Of a DNA stretch of 64,000 bases, positions 34,601-49,600 are shown piece after piece. Position 1 is the stretch's first letter, and every line of letters starts with the position of its first letter. Position numbers and translations under genes: made by a program. The notes beneath the pieces were generated by a model that saw only the letters and a list, made by a program, of their open reading frames with translations, searched no databases and was not told the origin of the DNA. The DNA comes from Chrysoperla carnea (taxonomy: Eukaryota; Arthropoda; Insecta; Neuroptera; Chrysopidae): contig NC_058337.1 in the NCBI RefSeq assembly GCF_905475395.1, positions 8,420,983-8,484,982 of the forward strand. The letters are read 5' to 3'.

Positions 34601-37600
34601 CCATGCTCATACATCCTTAAGTAAAATTTTTTGAATAGAATCAAGGGGATTAGTTATTAGTAACATTTTGTGTACTAAAAAACCCAAAATTTCTTTGGTC
34701 CTTGTTACCCAATAGGTTGTCGATCTCTGTTGTATGGTACATTGGTTTTACAAGATTTTTGAGTGAGTATTTTAAGGTCACTGTTGTATGCACTTCTTCA
34801 ACCAACAGTTCAATAAACGAATCAATGAATATAAGTTGTAAAACCACTCTCACTTTATATTCACTTATTACTTATGATTTAAAGTCATATTTTTTTTGAA
34901 AATATAGACTTATGTACTCTATCGAAGGTCAACGGGACAAAAATATTATTTTTACCCGACTGAGCAACGCAAAGGAATGGGAATGTGTTTATCAGTCTAT
35001 ATATGTGTGTTACTTATGACACACTAGAGATCAAACGCGTGGATCGATTTGTCTTAACCTAGCGAGTGCAACTGAAGATATGGCAGTAATAAAAATTCAA
35101 TATGATGATCACCAGACGCTATATTGTGAAAATGTGTGTTCCTATGTGGCACAGTAGAAACCAAACGCCGATTTTAATGATTATGACGTCGCGTCAATCG
35201 ATTTGTCTTTGTCTAAATGTGATCTTAATAAAGTAGGTCAGGTGCTCGGAAAATTTCTTAAAAATTTTTTATTTTAGAATCATACTTGTTTTATGGGTAC
35301 TACAAAAATTATACAGATTATGCCACTCAGGGCCGAATTTATATTTAATTTTTCACTTAATTTGAATTGAAATTTTTGTCTAACTTGTCAGATTAGTAAA
35401 AACGAAATTGCGATATTTGAAGAACTCGAGCGCGTCAGATTAAGATATGGTGGGTTAGTTGCATGCTAAAAAATGTACATTCCAATAATCTGACGATTTA
35501 AGCGAGACGCAAAGAAATGGGAGGCCTGCAAAGTTTTTTACCCGTAGTAACTCGAGCGCGATCAATTTTTTTTCATATTATTGAAATTTACATTTTTCAT
35601 CATGTAATTAACCCACCATAATATTAATCTAACGCTCTCGAGTTAATTCAACTATCGCAATTTTGTTTTTAATAATTTGACCGTTTGACCTACGCGGGTC
35701 CCCTCATATTTAGGGCTAATATTTGGTGGAGGTACTAAGGAAGGATCAAGGAACCTTCCATATCTTAATCTGACTCGCTCGAGTTACTACACAAATCCCC
35801 TCTTGGGCTCCCCTACCATAAAAAGAAAAGTACAAAACTATATTTTCATGATTACTCCGTCAATTTTCATTCAAATGGAAACTTTTCCCATTTTAATGAT
35901 TTTTTACAGCACTTTAAAAAGTGTACCATCTACTTTCTTCAAAAAATTTCAAATTTTTCAGTTATTTGACGTTAAATACTACGAATTTCAATCGCCAACA
36001 ACTCGAAAAGTATTGGATTTTCGAAATATACTTAAATGACTTTTTTTGCTTAGCATCCTTAGTATGTTTAGCATCCTTCTATCGATTCCCGTTATCATTT
36101 TTTACATTAACTTTTCCACCAAATATACAGTGATTTAGTTTCGGTTTAAAAAAATGAACTTCCACAAAGTAAAGCTCGAACTAATTAATTTATATAAAAG
36201 TACACAAAAATTTTAAATAAATGTAAAAAGTTTAGTTTCATAGTAAAAATATGGACTATTATTGTTTACGCAAAAATCTACATTGCCATAAATATTATAT
36301 AGTAATAGTTTGCACTAATTACACATGTCAGCATGAACTTTAGTCAATATTAGATTATTACAAGGTCCTTCAATTTATTATTAAAAATTTTATATCACAA
36401 AAAATTTATTCACTAAATATTTTTGTCATGCTTACTGTTAAATATCATTTGGCTAATTATGATAATTTATTTATTAATACTTTATCATACCTGATTTAGT
36501 CTAGGAAATAGCGCGTGAATTTATACGTTGAAAGACCGTGACCCATTTGCAAGTCATTAATCGAAAATACTATTATGCGTACCTAGGAAAAATTTAGTGC
36601 TTGGTGGTCGGACGAAAACTGGCGATATTTGTAAATGACAATTAGTCGCTATCTATGTCTATTGGAAAAATAACTTTGCTATGTGACCACCGGAAGATTA
36701 AAACAGAACCTCGAGGTGCTTAAAATAGATGTGAGCAAATGTAGAATACAAAAATTCGTAGCGCAGGAGCTGCATTAGCTAAGTGAATTCCCTCAGAGAT
36801 TGAAAAAAAAATAACACATTTTTGTTAAAATCGAATATTGAATTTTTTATTTTTCAAAAATTTTTATAGCAAAAACTAAGCGCTTCAAGAAAAATTCACA
36901 ATTATACTTTTTTTCTTAAAACTAATCAAAAAATATTTTTTATTTTGACAAAATTCAAAATTTTGTAATTTGCGCATCCCCCCACCAGTTGTATATAGGT
37001 CGATTTTGTTTTCATTAACTTGACCGTACAAATACCAAAACCCTTATTGATACCAAATTTTACTTTTATTGCGACCGCTAGAGAGTTTACAGACATATAA
37101 ACGTATAGATAGACATATGTAAATATGTATAAATTTTAACGATGGTCATTTTTGACATCTATTAAGTAGGATCGATGAACATTTGAAGAAATTTTTTCAA
37201 AATTCCATCATCACTAAGCAATAGCTCCATTTCCTTCAGCAATTCGCTAATAAATGGATAAGTAATTGGGTAAAAAACTCTTAAAATGTATGAAATGTAG
37301 GAAAAACTGGGTAAAATTTTATTTTATACAAAATTTCCTCAGGGATTCGGGAAAAATAGTTTTGCTTCGATCAACCATCGTCTTCATTCGTTTATTTAAC
37401 AATTTATATAATACAGTAACCTTATCGTTTGAAAGTATGGGGTAGTGTGGGAAAGTATGGGGAAGATTTGTATTGCAACTTTCCAATATTATGTTAATTA
37501 GGACAACATCATAAACAAGTCTGCTAAAAATCAGAACTACCGAATTTGACGTTAGCTCTGATGTATAAGCTTTCGTCGATAAATTTTGAAAAGCTTTATC

Positions 37601-40600
37601 TCGGAAAGTGTTGTGTTTACAGAGTCCATTTTCGGCGCATATTGTAGCAAATTTAGTCTACTTTAAAAAAGTTCTGTTTTATCAAAAAACTACTCCTTTA
37701 GGGTTATAATCACTAAATTCCGAAATTTTCCCGGATTTTTCGATTTTTTCCGAGAACTACCGGATTTGATGCATACTGTAATGTATAAAGTTACAGTAAT
37801 AATAAAAAAAAGTGGACATTTTTATTCAGATTATAGCTTATATCTCCGCTTCTAGAGTCCATGGAGTACTCAAATAAAGGTCAGGGTGATGACACGGCAG
37901 TATTAAGTTATTTCCAGCATGAAAGCACTTGTCGACAGATTTTTTTTCACAGGCTCAGAATAATGTAAGCTGTGGGAAAGTGCCAGAATTTTTGGTCGTT
38001 TAGATAGCGAGACAAACAGCTGCAAAGTTCGTTATTTCGAGGGTCAAAGCATGTAAAACTCACACTGTCCTCCCAGCTACTTTTTACGATATTACGAAGC
38101 ATCCCACGGTTCAAAATGCAACTAAAATTTGCATAAAAACTCAATTTATATGAAGCACGACAAATGCAAAGGTTGGTTTATTGTATGATTGAGAAAAATA
38201 GATTGAAAATTTAAGACAACATAACATAATGGAACGATTTCATTGATCCGTATTACCATATATACTGTTGGACCGGTAATCAACACAGCGTAAAACAAAG
38301 AGGGTAAGAGCCAAGGCCTTGTAAAATTAATAAACAAAAATTTAAAAACATAGACATAGTGAAATACGTAATATGCGAATGGACATCTAGTCGTTAGAGA
38401 TAGAACAAAAGTTTAAATATAAAAAATGTTTCTTATTCGTTGTGTGCGTAGTCATGGTAGGGACAATAAAATCGATGCCAGCGCTTCCAGTGAAAAAATT
38501 TGGCGTTAAAGGGGGCTGTTATTACTAATTTGCAGTTCTTTACATGTTAATGTTATAGAAATGTCAAATTAAAATTATTGTAAAACACGAATTAATTAAA
38601 CTTAATGCATTAAAAATTGTGAAAATAAGAAATCAAATTGCACAAATATTATTTTTCAAATGTAAATTATCATAATTATTTATTTAAATTTGTGAGACAA
38701 TAATATTAAATTTTCAATGTAAGTCTTAAATGCAATCCATACAATTATATATGCATCCATACAATTCTATAATTAAAGTAGTGTATCGTTACTATGGAAA
38801 CGAAACTCACGCACGGAGCGAATAAATAAGGAATATATGAGGGTGTCTTCATCTTAAAACCGCACACTGTATGTATATGGTATAAAAATTGAAATGAATT
38901 ATAGAAATTGATTAATATTTTTTTTCAAAATTCCAATTTAAACTTAATTTTTCCACAAGTAAATTTTCCGGTGAAATTATTGCAGTCATATATAATATAT
39001 ATTAATACGTACATGTAGTAATGTTAAACCATAATAAAAATTGCGGTTAATGGAAATATTTAAGTTTTTTTCTGAAAATGATGACGACTGAGTTAAACTA
39101 CAAATTGTAAATTCGAATCCTGTAAAAATACTATAACCCGATCATCTTAGTCAAAAAAAAACTAGCCAACATCGTTATCTAACGGAATAAGCTGAATTTG
39201 TATCCCTTATAATTTTTCCTCGTACCTTAGTGCAGGGTCAATATTTATAAATATAAGGTATTAAATAATTATTTAAATAGTATTTAATCGATAATTAAAT
39301 AAAAAAAATCGTATAATAGGCAGGGTCAAACGTGAATCTCAGTCTATTATGCGGTTTTTTCCTTAATTATTCATTAAATACTACTTAAATAAATATCTTA
39401 TATTTATAAATATTGACCTAGCACTGAAGTACATTAAGCTGAGTCCTCCATCTTCTGTGCCCTCTATTTCACAAACGGTTTAACGTACAAAAAAAATTTC
39501 AGACAAAATTTGTAGAAAAATTTTATCCTTTACAATTTTTATAAAAAATCTTAATACGACTGAAGGCAAAAGATTCACAAAAAATTGATTTTTGCAACCT
39601 TTGACCTTGGCGTACGCGTTACCATGTGCGACTTTTGAGATAACATTTATACTATCAAAATAAAGGTTTGTACAAAAATTCAAGTTATTCCGTTAGATTA
39701 CGAAGTGAAATAACAGATAACGTGTTTTATAAGTAGAATTTTTAAAATTGAAGTGGTCAAAACATTCCCAACCGTTAACAATTCATTCCTAAACAGTTAT
39801 CTTCAATTCGTTTTTGCCTCAACGTATCCATATTCGCGTTCCATACATTTCTTTAACAAAATTTTTTTAAATACACTCCTACGTATTTCCGAAGTGATTT
39901 TTTTAACCATTTCCCTTATTATGTGTTCTAAATGGTCTACATTTCAAAACGACCATTAACATTTTTCAATGTGTGGTCAGCCTGTACATTCTATGACAAA
40001 AGTGATTAGCTGACTGTTAATATTTTCAAAAGCTGAGATTTTTACAAAGAATCAGGGTTCGAAAATATCCGATATTTATTATAAATATCAAAATATCGGA
40101 TATTTTTGATATATATCCGATATATATCAAAAGTTTGATATTTAAAAAAAAACTAAAATGTTTTAAAGGTTTTATTTACTTAGGCACTTCAAATCAGACA
40201 AAGGAAACCAAAACATAAAATATTCTTCTAGATCAGGCAAAAGCAATTAAAAATAATAAAATTTTTATAAATAAAAATCAACTCTAAAACAAAAAACAAT
40301 TTTAGAAATTGTTATCAGTCAATGGTCATACCTACACTTAGGCAACAAAACAATAAACATTACAAATAATAACTCTAGAGTATAATCAGTCTTTTAATTA
40401 TCAAATCAGTCATCAGTCATTCGTAATAAACTGTTAATTATCAAATAAAAAATAAAAAAAATGTCGTTTCATAATTGTGCTTGGTTTGACTGCAAGGAAG
40501 ATAAAGCTAGATCATCTTCCGATTCTGAATCTTACTTAAACTTACTCTTTAGTAACGCACTTTTTCTGACACGACACGATTTGAGCTTAGTATTTAGTAG

Positions 40601-43600
40601 GTTTTAACTCTACTCCAATGCCATCATAATTTGGGAAGTAGAAATACGGTAACAAACGCCAAAAATTACTAAATAATATTAAATTTTTTTAAATCATTTT
40701 TGTATTGATATATATCATAAAAATTCACGTGATATATATCGGATATATATCCTCGAACCCTGCAAAGAATAACTTCTTTTTGTAAACCTTATACATAATA
40801 AAAATATGAATGATATATGAAGCCAACTTTAAGTAGACACGCTGTATATGAAATATATCAAGATACACTAAGTCAATGTACACCTTAGTCCCAAGTTTGT
40901 AACGCATAAAAAAATTTATGATACGAACATAATTTTGGTGTTCATAAAAACACTTAATTAGTCATAAAATCTCTTATTTCCGTTTGTCTCTCCGCCCGTC
41001 CGTCATTAGAATAATTCAAAAAAGCAAAGAGATATCAAGTTGAAATTATTATAACGTGCTCAGGATGTAAAAAGTGAGGTTGAGTTCGTAAATAAACAAC
41101 ATAACTCAAGGTTTTGGGTCCGTAGAACATATCTCGTAAATCGTTATAGATAGAACAAATGTTTAAATATAATTGTTCCTTATAAAAAAATAAACCACTT
41201 TTGTTTGAAACATTTTTTCGTAAATATCACTGTTTACTCGTGAGGGCGCAAATTCGGTTAAGAACATTATACAGAATGTTCGATTTACATCTATAAATAT
41301 CACGAGTATGACAGAATACATGCGTTAAGCAATGCATCAAAGTGAGTGGTAAAATATACATGTGTTGAAGCTTCGATATGCGTTGAGATAGTTGTAAGAC
41401 GCTTGGAGAGTGGGAGTTTCTTAGTTGAATAGATGAACTTCTACAGATAAGCTACGATACAAGTCACTTTTACAGTTTCATATAACACCTATTATACCTC
41501 TTACTTAGATGCATTGCTTAACGGATGTACTCTGTCTGTACTCGTGATATTTATATGCCTAGATGTAAATCGAACATTCTGTATATGATGTATACATGTA
41601 TTGTATTGTATCAAGTATACATGTTTTGTATATATATGCACGTCTTTGATTATAGCATATAATATACCCACTGAGGAAGTGAGAAGAAAGATACACTTAT
41701 GACTTTGTGTGTAAGAGTGACTATCTTTCAACACTTCTAACACTGTTTATACATGGTATTTCAACAATTAACTATGTCAATTATTTTTTCTCCTGTTGTG
41801 GATATAAAAAGTAAAACAAATTCGCTTCTTTTTGGAGCATTTAAACGCATCTTGTTTAGATGTTGAATCGCTGGAGAACTTTCACTAAATATGTCCAACA
41901 TTCTAATTATAAATGATACTAATGATATTTGTGCTATTATTAGCATCTAAACTTTTCATGGTGTATTTATTTTTTTCAAGGCTACGTTTTTATTTTATTA
42001 TACTGACTTGATAACCTCTCTTTGACATAAGGATCTTTCTTCAATTAAAATGTGTATTTCTTTCATTCTTAGTAATATTTTCTTTAACAAGTGAAAACAA
42101 ACAATTGACTGAGTTAATTGTTGAAATACCATGCATTGTCAGTGTTGATTTCTTTATCACATTACACATACAAACATGTGACACATACATAACTGATAAT
42201 CAAGTATGTACATATAATAAAATTTCCGCCTAATTGGCGCCCTCACGGGTAAACAGTGATGTTTGCGAAAATATGTTTCAAACAAAAGTTGTTTAGTATT
42301 TGATAAGGAACATTTTTTACATTTAAACTTTTGTTCTATCTCTAACGGTTTACAAAATGGGTCATACGGACCCAAGACCCAATTGACCTATGATGCTCAT
42401 TTACGAACTCGACCTCACTTTTTACGTCCTGAGTACGCTGTAAAAATTTCAGTTCGATATCTTTTTTCGTTTTTGAGTTATCGTGTCCACAGACGGACGA
42501 ACGGACGGACGGACAACCGGACATGGACTAATTATTTGATTTTATGAACACCTATGACAAAATTTTTTTCCTAGCATCATTATTTTTAAGCGTTACAAAC
42601 TTGGGACTAAACTTAATATACTATGTATATTTCATATATATACATGGTATAAAAATTGAGATGGAATAGTTGATTGTACTCGTGCGTCGATTCGTACTAG
42701 ACAATACCAAATTTTGGTAAAATTAAACATATAATATCTTGTAAAAATGACATGATTATTCACTTGACAGACAAAACCGGTTTAACAATTATTATAACTA
42801 CATTTACTATACTTTTTTAATGTAAATTCATTCTAATTTTCCATGATATATTTACAGTGGCCTTCATAGATTTTATAAAAATTTCAAATCAAATAAAGTA
42901 TTTAAAAAAAAAAAACCAAGTTTTTATTTATATTATAAAAGTCCACTTGAAACTCTACGTCATAAAAATGTTTATTATAATAATTAAACACAAAAAAGAA
43001 AAAAATTATTAATAAAGAAGTTAACACAAATTAAAACTTTTCCAAATTAGAAAAAAAATCTAATTAATTTTCATTATTTCTTTTCTTAAATCAACGCTCT
43101 GAATTGATATATTACGTACAGGAGTGGGGATGAAACAATTGACAACCGTTAAATTATAAAGAACACGAAATTGGATAAAAGAGTTTCTGGTTGGTCAAAC
43201 TATTTAATTTTAATATACAAATACTTATTAAAATTCTCTCTATTCACATAAATTCTTAATAACCCGATCATCTCAGTCAAATTAACTTCGGAATGTAACG
43301 GAATAAGCTGATTTTTTTGTATAAACCTTTATTTTGATAGTAAAAATGTTGTCTCAAAAGTCACATATGTTCACGCGTGCGCGTTCTTAGATATGCATGG
43401 TCTAAGGTCGCGAAAATCAATTTTTTGTGAATATCTCGTTTTTTTCCTTCAATCTTATAAACATTTTTTATAAAAGTTGTAGAAGATAAAATTTTCTACA
43501 AATTTTGCCTGAAAGTTTTTTTTTGTACGCTGAATCGTTTGTGAAATAGAGGGCGCAGAAGATGGAGCACTCAGCTTAACGTACTTCAGTGCTGGGTGCT

Positions 43601-46600
43601 GAGTCAATGTTTATAAATATAAGATAATTATTTAAGTAGTATTTAATGTATAATTAAGAAAAAACCGCATAATAGCCTGGAATTCACGGTTGACCCTGTC
43701 TATTATACGGTTTTTTTTACTTAATTATCGATTAAATACTATTTAAATAATTATTTAATACCTTATATTTATAAATATAGACCCTGCACTAAGGTACGTA
43801 TAACTGAGATACTATTTGAAAGTTTTTTTATACGTTGGGCCGTTTTTGAAATAGAAGATGGAGCGCTAATTAAGTGAAAAAATAGACATAATCAATCGTG
43901 AATCTCAGTTTATTATGCGGTTTTCGCTATAATATGGGGATGAAACTATAGGGTATTTTAATATATTTGAAAAAGTACTTCAAAATGTTGATTTTCTAAA
44001 TAAAAAGCTACAAGAAATATATTTCGGCAAAATAAACACGCTTTCTTGCCATAAAATTAAATTAAATTTTAAAACATTTTTATCCTCGGAAAAACGCTGT
44101 CAGTCATTTTGGTGACGTAATATTGATAAAAACAACAAATTAATAATTACTAGATATTATTTTTGCCTATATGATGTCACATCATGGCGGTTCGTGTTTT
44201 AGGTCACGTGATGTACAGATTAAAAATTACGCTTTTTAATTTTTATCGAAAGTATCCTATTGATAACCGTCAAATTAAAAATAAAAAGAACACGAAATTG
44301 GATAAAAGAGTATTTTGGTTGGACAAACTACTTAATTTTAATAAACAAATATTTATTAAAATTCTCTCTATTCACATAAATTCTGAATATTGTTGATGCA
44401 TTTAAGTATACTTCTTAAATAAAAGAGAAAGTTATCATGTTCTTTCTACAAATATTACACTTCTTTTTTTATAAGAATGTTTAAAGAAAGTAAAGTATAC
44501 ATAATGTAATCGAATGAAAGAATATTCTATTCTATTCAATAAAAAAAACATGAATTTGCTTAAAAATAAAAAACAATAGGAAAAAAAAATTTATATACGT
44601 ATTTACACTTTTGACCTGAACAAAAAAGAATTAAAGGAAAAATTGAATATAATAAAATTGATTATAAACTTACTTTAAATCTCTAGGTAATGTCATAAAC
44701 GCAACATAAAACCATCTATAAGCTCCACTCGATAGTAAATATGTAAAACCAGCAACAGATATCAATAATGCAGCTACAATTGGTCCAAAAAATAACCATA
44801 CTAATGCAACTAACGCAATTAAAACACTTGAAAATAACATAATTAACAATGATGCACGCACTAAGGCACGTTGATATTTAATCGATGTACTATTACTTGA
44901 TGTTTTTGTTGAATTTAATGTATCTGTTAATACTGTTTCTTTTTGTTGTTGTTGAAGTTGAACGATTGTAGCGGGTAAATTATTGTTATTGTTACTATTA
45001 CTACTATTTGTTAAGTCTTCATCGACCTCAACTACAATGCTGTTATTGGTGTTTTTATGATTTGTTGTAGTATCCACCACACTTAAGTTCTGTTCTAAAG
45101 GTGTTTCTCCTTCCACTTTATTGTCTTCGTTGTTGTCGTGTGGTATTTGTATAATTGCGTTATTAATATTATTGTGTTCGTCTTCAATAACTGAAAAATT
45201 TAAAAAGTCACTTTGTTATTCAAAGATTATTTTATTCAAATATCAATATTTTATATTATTTGAATTTTTTTGAAAAACTTATTCGAGTTTTAATTGTTAT
45301 CAAGTAGAACAATATTTTGGGGGGGGGGGTGTATAGGGAAAGTGTCAAATTTTTCGTGTGATAAGAGCAATATATACTTATATGGAATTTGTATCTATTT
45401 TGATAACAAGTACTCTTAAAGTATTCATGAATGAATGTTTTAGTCAATGAATTATAAGCGGGAAGTCCGTGACAGTAAAACTGCTCTTACACGGATTTCG
45501 AAATTTCACATACGAATCAATGCGTTACTCAGTGGCGGATTTAGACTTGCTGCCGCCCTAGGCCCCGTTCGATGCGCCGCCTTTTTTGATGGAATGAATT
45601 TCATTAATTTTGATCCAGTTTATTTTTTAAAGTAACTTAATTTATTGAAATATAATTTTTTAAATATTACTGATAAACAAGACAGATAAATATATATATG
45701 TATATACTTTAGACAGATAAATAATTCATATTTCTTTTAATATTAATCAATTTGAAAATTTCTTTTTCCTGGCTTTGGTCCGTGCAAAAACGTCAATTAT
45801 GTCGTCGTAATTAATTTCTTGGACTAGTTGGGCTTCAATAGGCAGTAATGCAAGTGCATTAAGTCTATCTTGGCCCATGCTTGCGCGTAAATAGGTTTTT
45901 ACCCTTTTAAGAGTAGAAAAAGATCTTTCTCCTGAACAATTTGTAGCCGGAATACTCAAAAAAATACGGAGAGCAATGTCCACATTCGGATAAACATCTC
46001 GAAGATTCCGTGAATGCAATACATTGCATATTTTTTGTGCAGAGCGTACATCTTCCATATTTGCCAAGGTATCTTTGAGTTGACAATGTAAATAAATGCA
46101 TTCATTGCCTAACGTCTCTTCCAAATCATCAGAATACTTACTGATTAGTTTTTTGGCAAGATTTTTTAATTCATTCGTGTCTATTTCAGATAAATTATCA
46201 AAAAAATTTATGTTTATAAACAAAAAATGTTCTGGTACTAAATGAAAATTACAACGATATTCAATACCTCTGAATAAAAGAAAATATTGAGACAAAGAAA
46301 AAAGTATTAAAAAGTATTAGATTGACTAGAAAACCAATACTTTTCAATACTTTTTTCTTTGTCTCCATACTTCTTTTTTTTTATCAGGGACATACAAATC
46401 TTCGGTATTTTTATTTCACATTAAAAACAAATTGAGAAGTCATTTGGATTAAATAATTTTAAAATGCTTCATACACGTGAGATTAATCTCACTAAAGGAA
46501 CAGAAAGTAAAGAACATTACTCGATAAAGAATATCATTGATCGATTAAAAAATTAACATCTTACCCACACAGATTTAGAAGTAGATTAATGAATTGGATT

Positions 46601-49600
46601 ATAATATTTTCTATCGAAAATTTTTTACAAAAACTATTCTGAACCAATTTTTATAATTGATTGTCTTTACTTTTTTGTGACTCTAAAATTTTGGCATTTC
46701 ATAAATTTTGCCGCCCTTCAAATTCTGCCGCCCTAGGCCCTAAATCCATCACTGGCGTTACTTAACGATAGGTACAATACGGACTAGTTGTGCCAGGGTT
46801 TATCCCGGAAGAAATAAATTTTTATATTTTTAATGATTACAAGTATTTTGCACTTTGATGGAATTAATTTGTAAGAGACAGTTTTATTTCAAATTTTTAT
46901 CTATTTTCAGGAAAATTTCGTGTGATAGCTCTTATCGTGGCAGAAAGGTCTGTCATATCGATTTTTAATATATAAAGCCAATAAAATTTTACCCTTATCG
47001 GGGAAATACTTTTTTTTTATAAATTTTTTGTTTTGAGTTCTACTTTGGAAATATCTCGGTGTGACAGCTCAAAACTTGACCAAAATATCATATCTGTCAC
47101 ACCAGTAAAAAATAAAAAAGTTCCTGGCAAAAAATATTTCTGCCAGGATAAACCCTGGCGCACCTTGTCCATATTGTACATACCGTTACATAGCATTGAT
47201 TATATTATTTATATTCATATGCGAAATTTCGAAATTCGTGTAAGTGCAGTTTTACTGTCTCGGGCTTCAGGGCTATTATTGTAACTGTATTTAATATTTA
47301 TTATATAAAATTTTTCAATCTACGATTTTTACAGGTGTATGTTTCCCTACACTATTGTCTAGTTCTACCATGTATAATTCAAATACATGCTTTGTAGTCA
47401 AATAATGTGTTATATTTAGCTTTAAACAATACCACGCAACTACAAAAATATATAATATATTGTGTGCAAGTGATGCTTATAAATTTGATAATATAGATAT
47501 CGCTATTCAATCATCAATACTCTAACTATAGTCGTCTCTGTACATCAAATGATGGATCTTCGAAATTTAATAATTAAATTAAAATTTTGTTTTTATATCA
47601 TCGACAAAGTTATATTTTTATGGTATTATTATAAACTATAAGATTGTCTAAATATTTTAGATAGTTTTTTATCACACTCTCGAAAATATATAGGATAACC
47701 TATATGATTCATCATTTTTCAGCCAACTTTGAACGATAAAATAATAATAAAAAGCCCGATGATCTAGGAATTTTTTGTGATTTTTGGAAACTTTGTTAAT
47801 AAAAAAATGTGTTAATAAAGCTTTATTGAAATTTCTAGCATTATTCAAGGCATATCTCCTTAAAAATATATTTTGGCTATTTTTCTTTACTTATAAGACG
47901 GTATAATAAACAAACGATTACGTAATCAACACTATCTTTACATGGTATTTCAACAATTAACTCAGTCAATTGTTTGTTTCCACTTGTTTTTAATTAAGTT
48001 TTTTAAATAGAATTTCTTGTCATACAATTTTATTTCGAGTATCGTTGTATTTATTTCAATAACTATGTCTCAACTCGAAGTCAACAAAATTCATTCATTA
48101 TATATTTATATGCTTCTAGTAGATTTTCTAGACAATATTCCGAATCGAACAAACTATCACACGTATTTTTACGACCAGAATTTCTATACCAATTTGAACT
48201 TCGATTATTATTGCTGTTTATTAATTATTTATCGGTTAATCGGTTTATAATATCGATAATCCCGCTGAGTAGATATAAGACTAATATAATATGTAGGTAT
48301 TGTAATCAATAATAATGTTATCTTTTTACAAATTTACAAAAGCAGAATAAAGTCATGAACTTAAAAAATGACTTTAATATTTCAGACTACAGAGAAAATT
48401 TTTCTGCCTTAAATTACAAGAATAGACGGGGGAAGTGCCTCCATTTTAAGGAAACCCGATTAGACGTTTTCCACAACCGTGCACTTCAAGACCAAAAATG
48501 GTAATAACCTTTATTGTAGATAACTAAATTACCTACCTTTTTTGTAAACTAATTTTTTTTTGTATCTCTAACCGTTTATGACTTATACAACTAAGACGAT
48601 TTACTTATTGACTATTTGACCGATATGTCTTCTAATATTTGTTTAAACAAGAAAATGATAATAACTTATTTCTTAAAACATTTGCTTGAAACTTTTTTTT
48701 CTTAAATTAATATTTATGACGTTATAAAACGTTTAATATTCTATTACAGCTAAAGATAATTGAGAATTATTTCTTGCACTAATTCCCAGGAGTTATTTTT
48801 TTCTAAAAATAGGTTTATTATAACGTACTGAATGTAAATACACAAAATCCTTACAAATTTATAGAGCAAAAGTGCCGCCTATAACCCCACAACCGTGCAC
48901 TTTAAGCCAAAATGGTAATAACCTTTTTTGTAGATAATTAAATTTCCTATCTTATTAGTCAATTTTTTTTTGTTATCCCAAAAAAACATTTCAAGGGGTG
49001 GCCCTGGTGGAAAAAATATTTGAAGAAAGAAGAAGAAATTCTGAAAAAGTCTTGGGAACTTTGAATTTCTCAACGTTTCGGACTAGTCTAATTCAGAGTT
49101 ATTCGGAGTTCTTAATACTTTTTTAAAGTTTCTAAGACTTTTTCAGAGTTTCCTAAGACTTATTCTTTTTTCAAATATTTTTTCCACCAGGGAGGGGGTC
49201 GCTGCTTTTGCAGCAAGAAGAAGGCAAACTATTTATTGTTAAGTTTGTCACTAACGTTAACATTTACCATATATTTATTGAATTTTTATCATTACGCTAT
49301 GGAAACTTCTATTTTAGGAATCTTGCACCCGGTGGTTGCAACATTAAACGTGTTATAACTTCATAAATACTAATTTTAGAAAAAAATGCTCAGGGTAGGT
49401 AAATGTTTTAGGAAATTTTTAGTTTTAAAAGTTAAGTTATTATCATTTTCTTGTTTAAACTAATATTAGAAGACATATGGTCAAATAGTCAATAAGTAAA
49501 TCGTCATAGTTGTATAAGTCAGAACGGTTGTGATACAAAAAAAATTATTTTACAAAAAAGGTACGTAATTTAATTATCTAAAAGTTATTACCATTTGTGG

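Larger units (their letters stand above)
45464..47271. mobile_element. Fold-back element split by a hAT insertion
   Basis: GACAGTAAAACTGCTCTTAC at the left is the complement of GTAAGTGCAGTTTTACTGTC at the right (near 47239), and GCCAGGGTTTATCCCGG near 46794 matches the CCAGGATAAACCCTGGC region near 47142. The left arm is interrupted at 45529 by the element 45530-46754. Without that insertion it would be about 575 bp. Confidence 0.8.

Noticed and set aside
42263..42547. 94-codon frame (and its reverse shadow)
   Set aside because: Family G repeat sequence; not conserved between copies.
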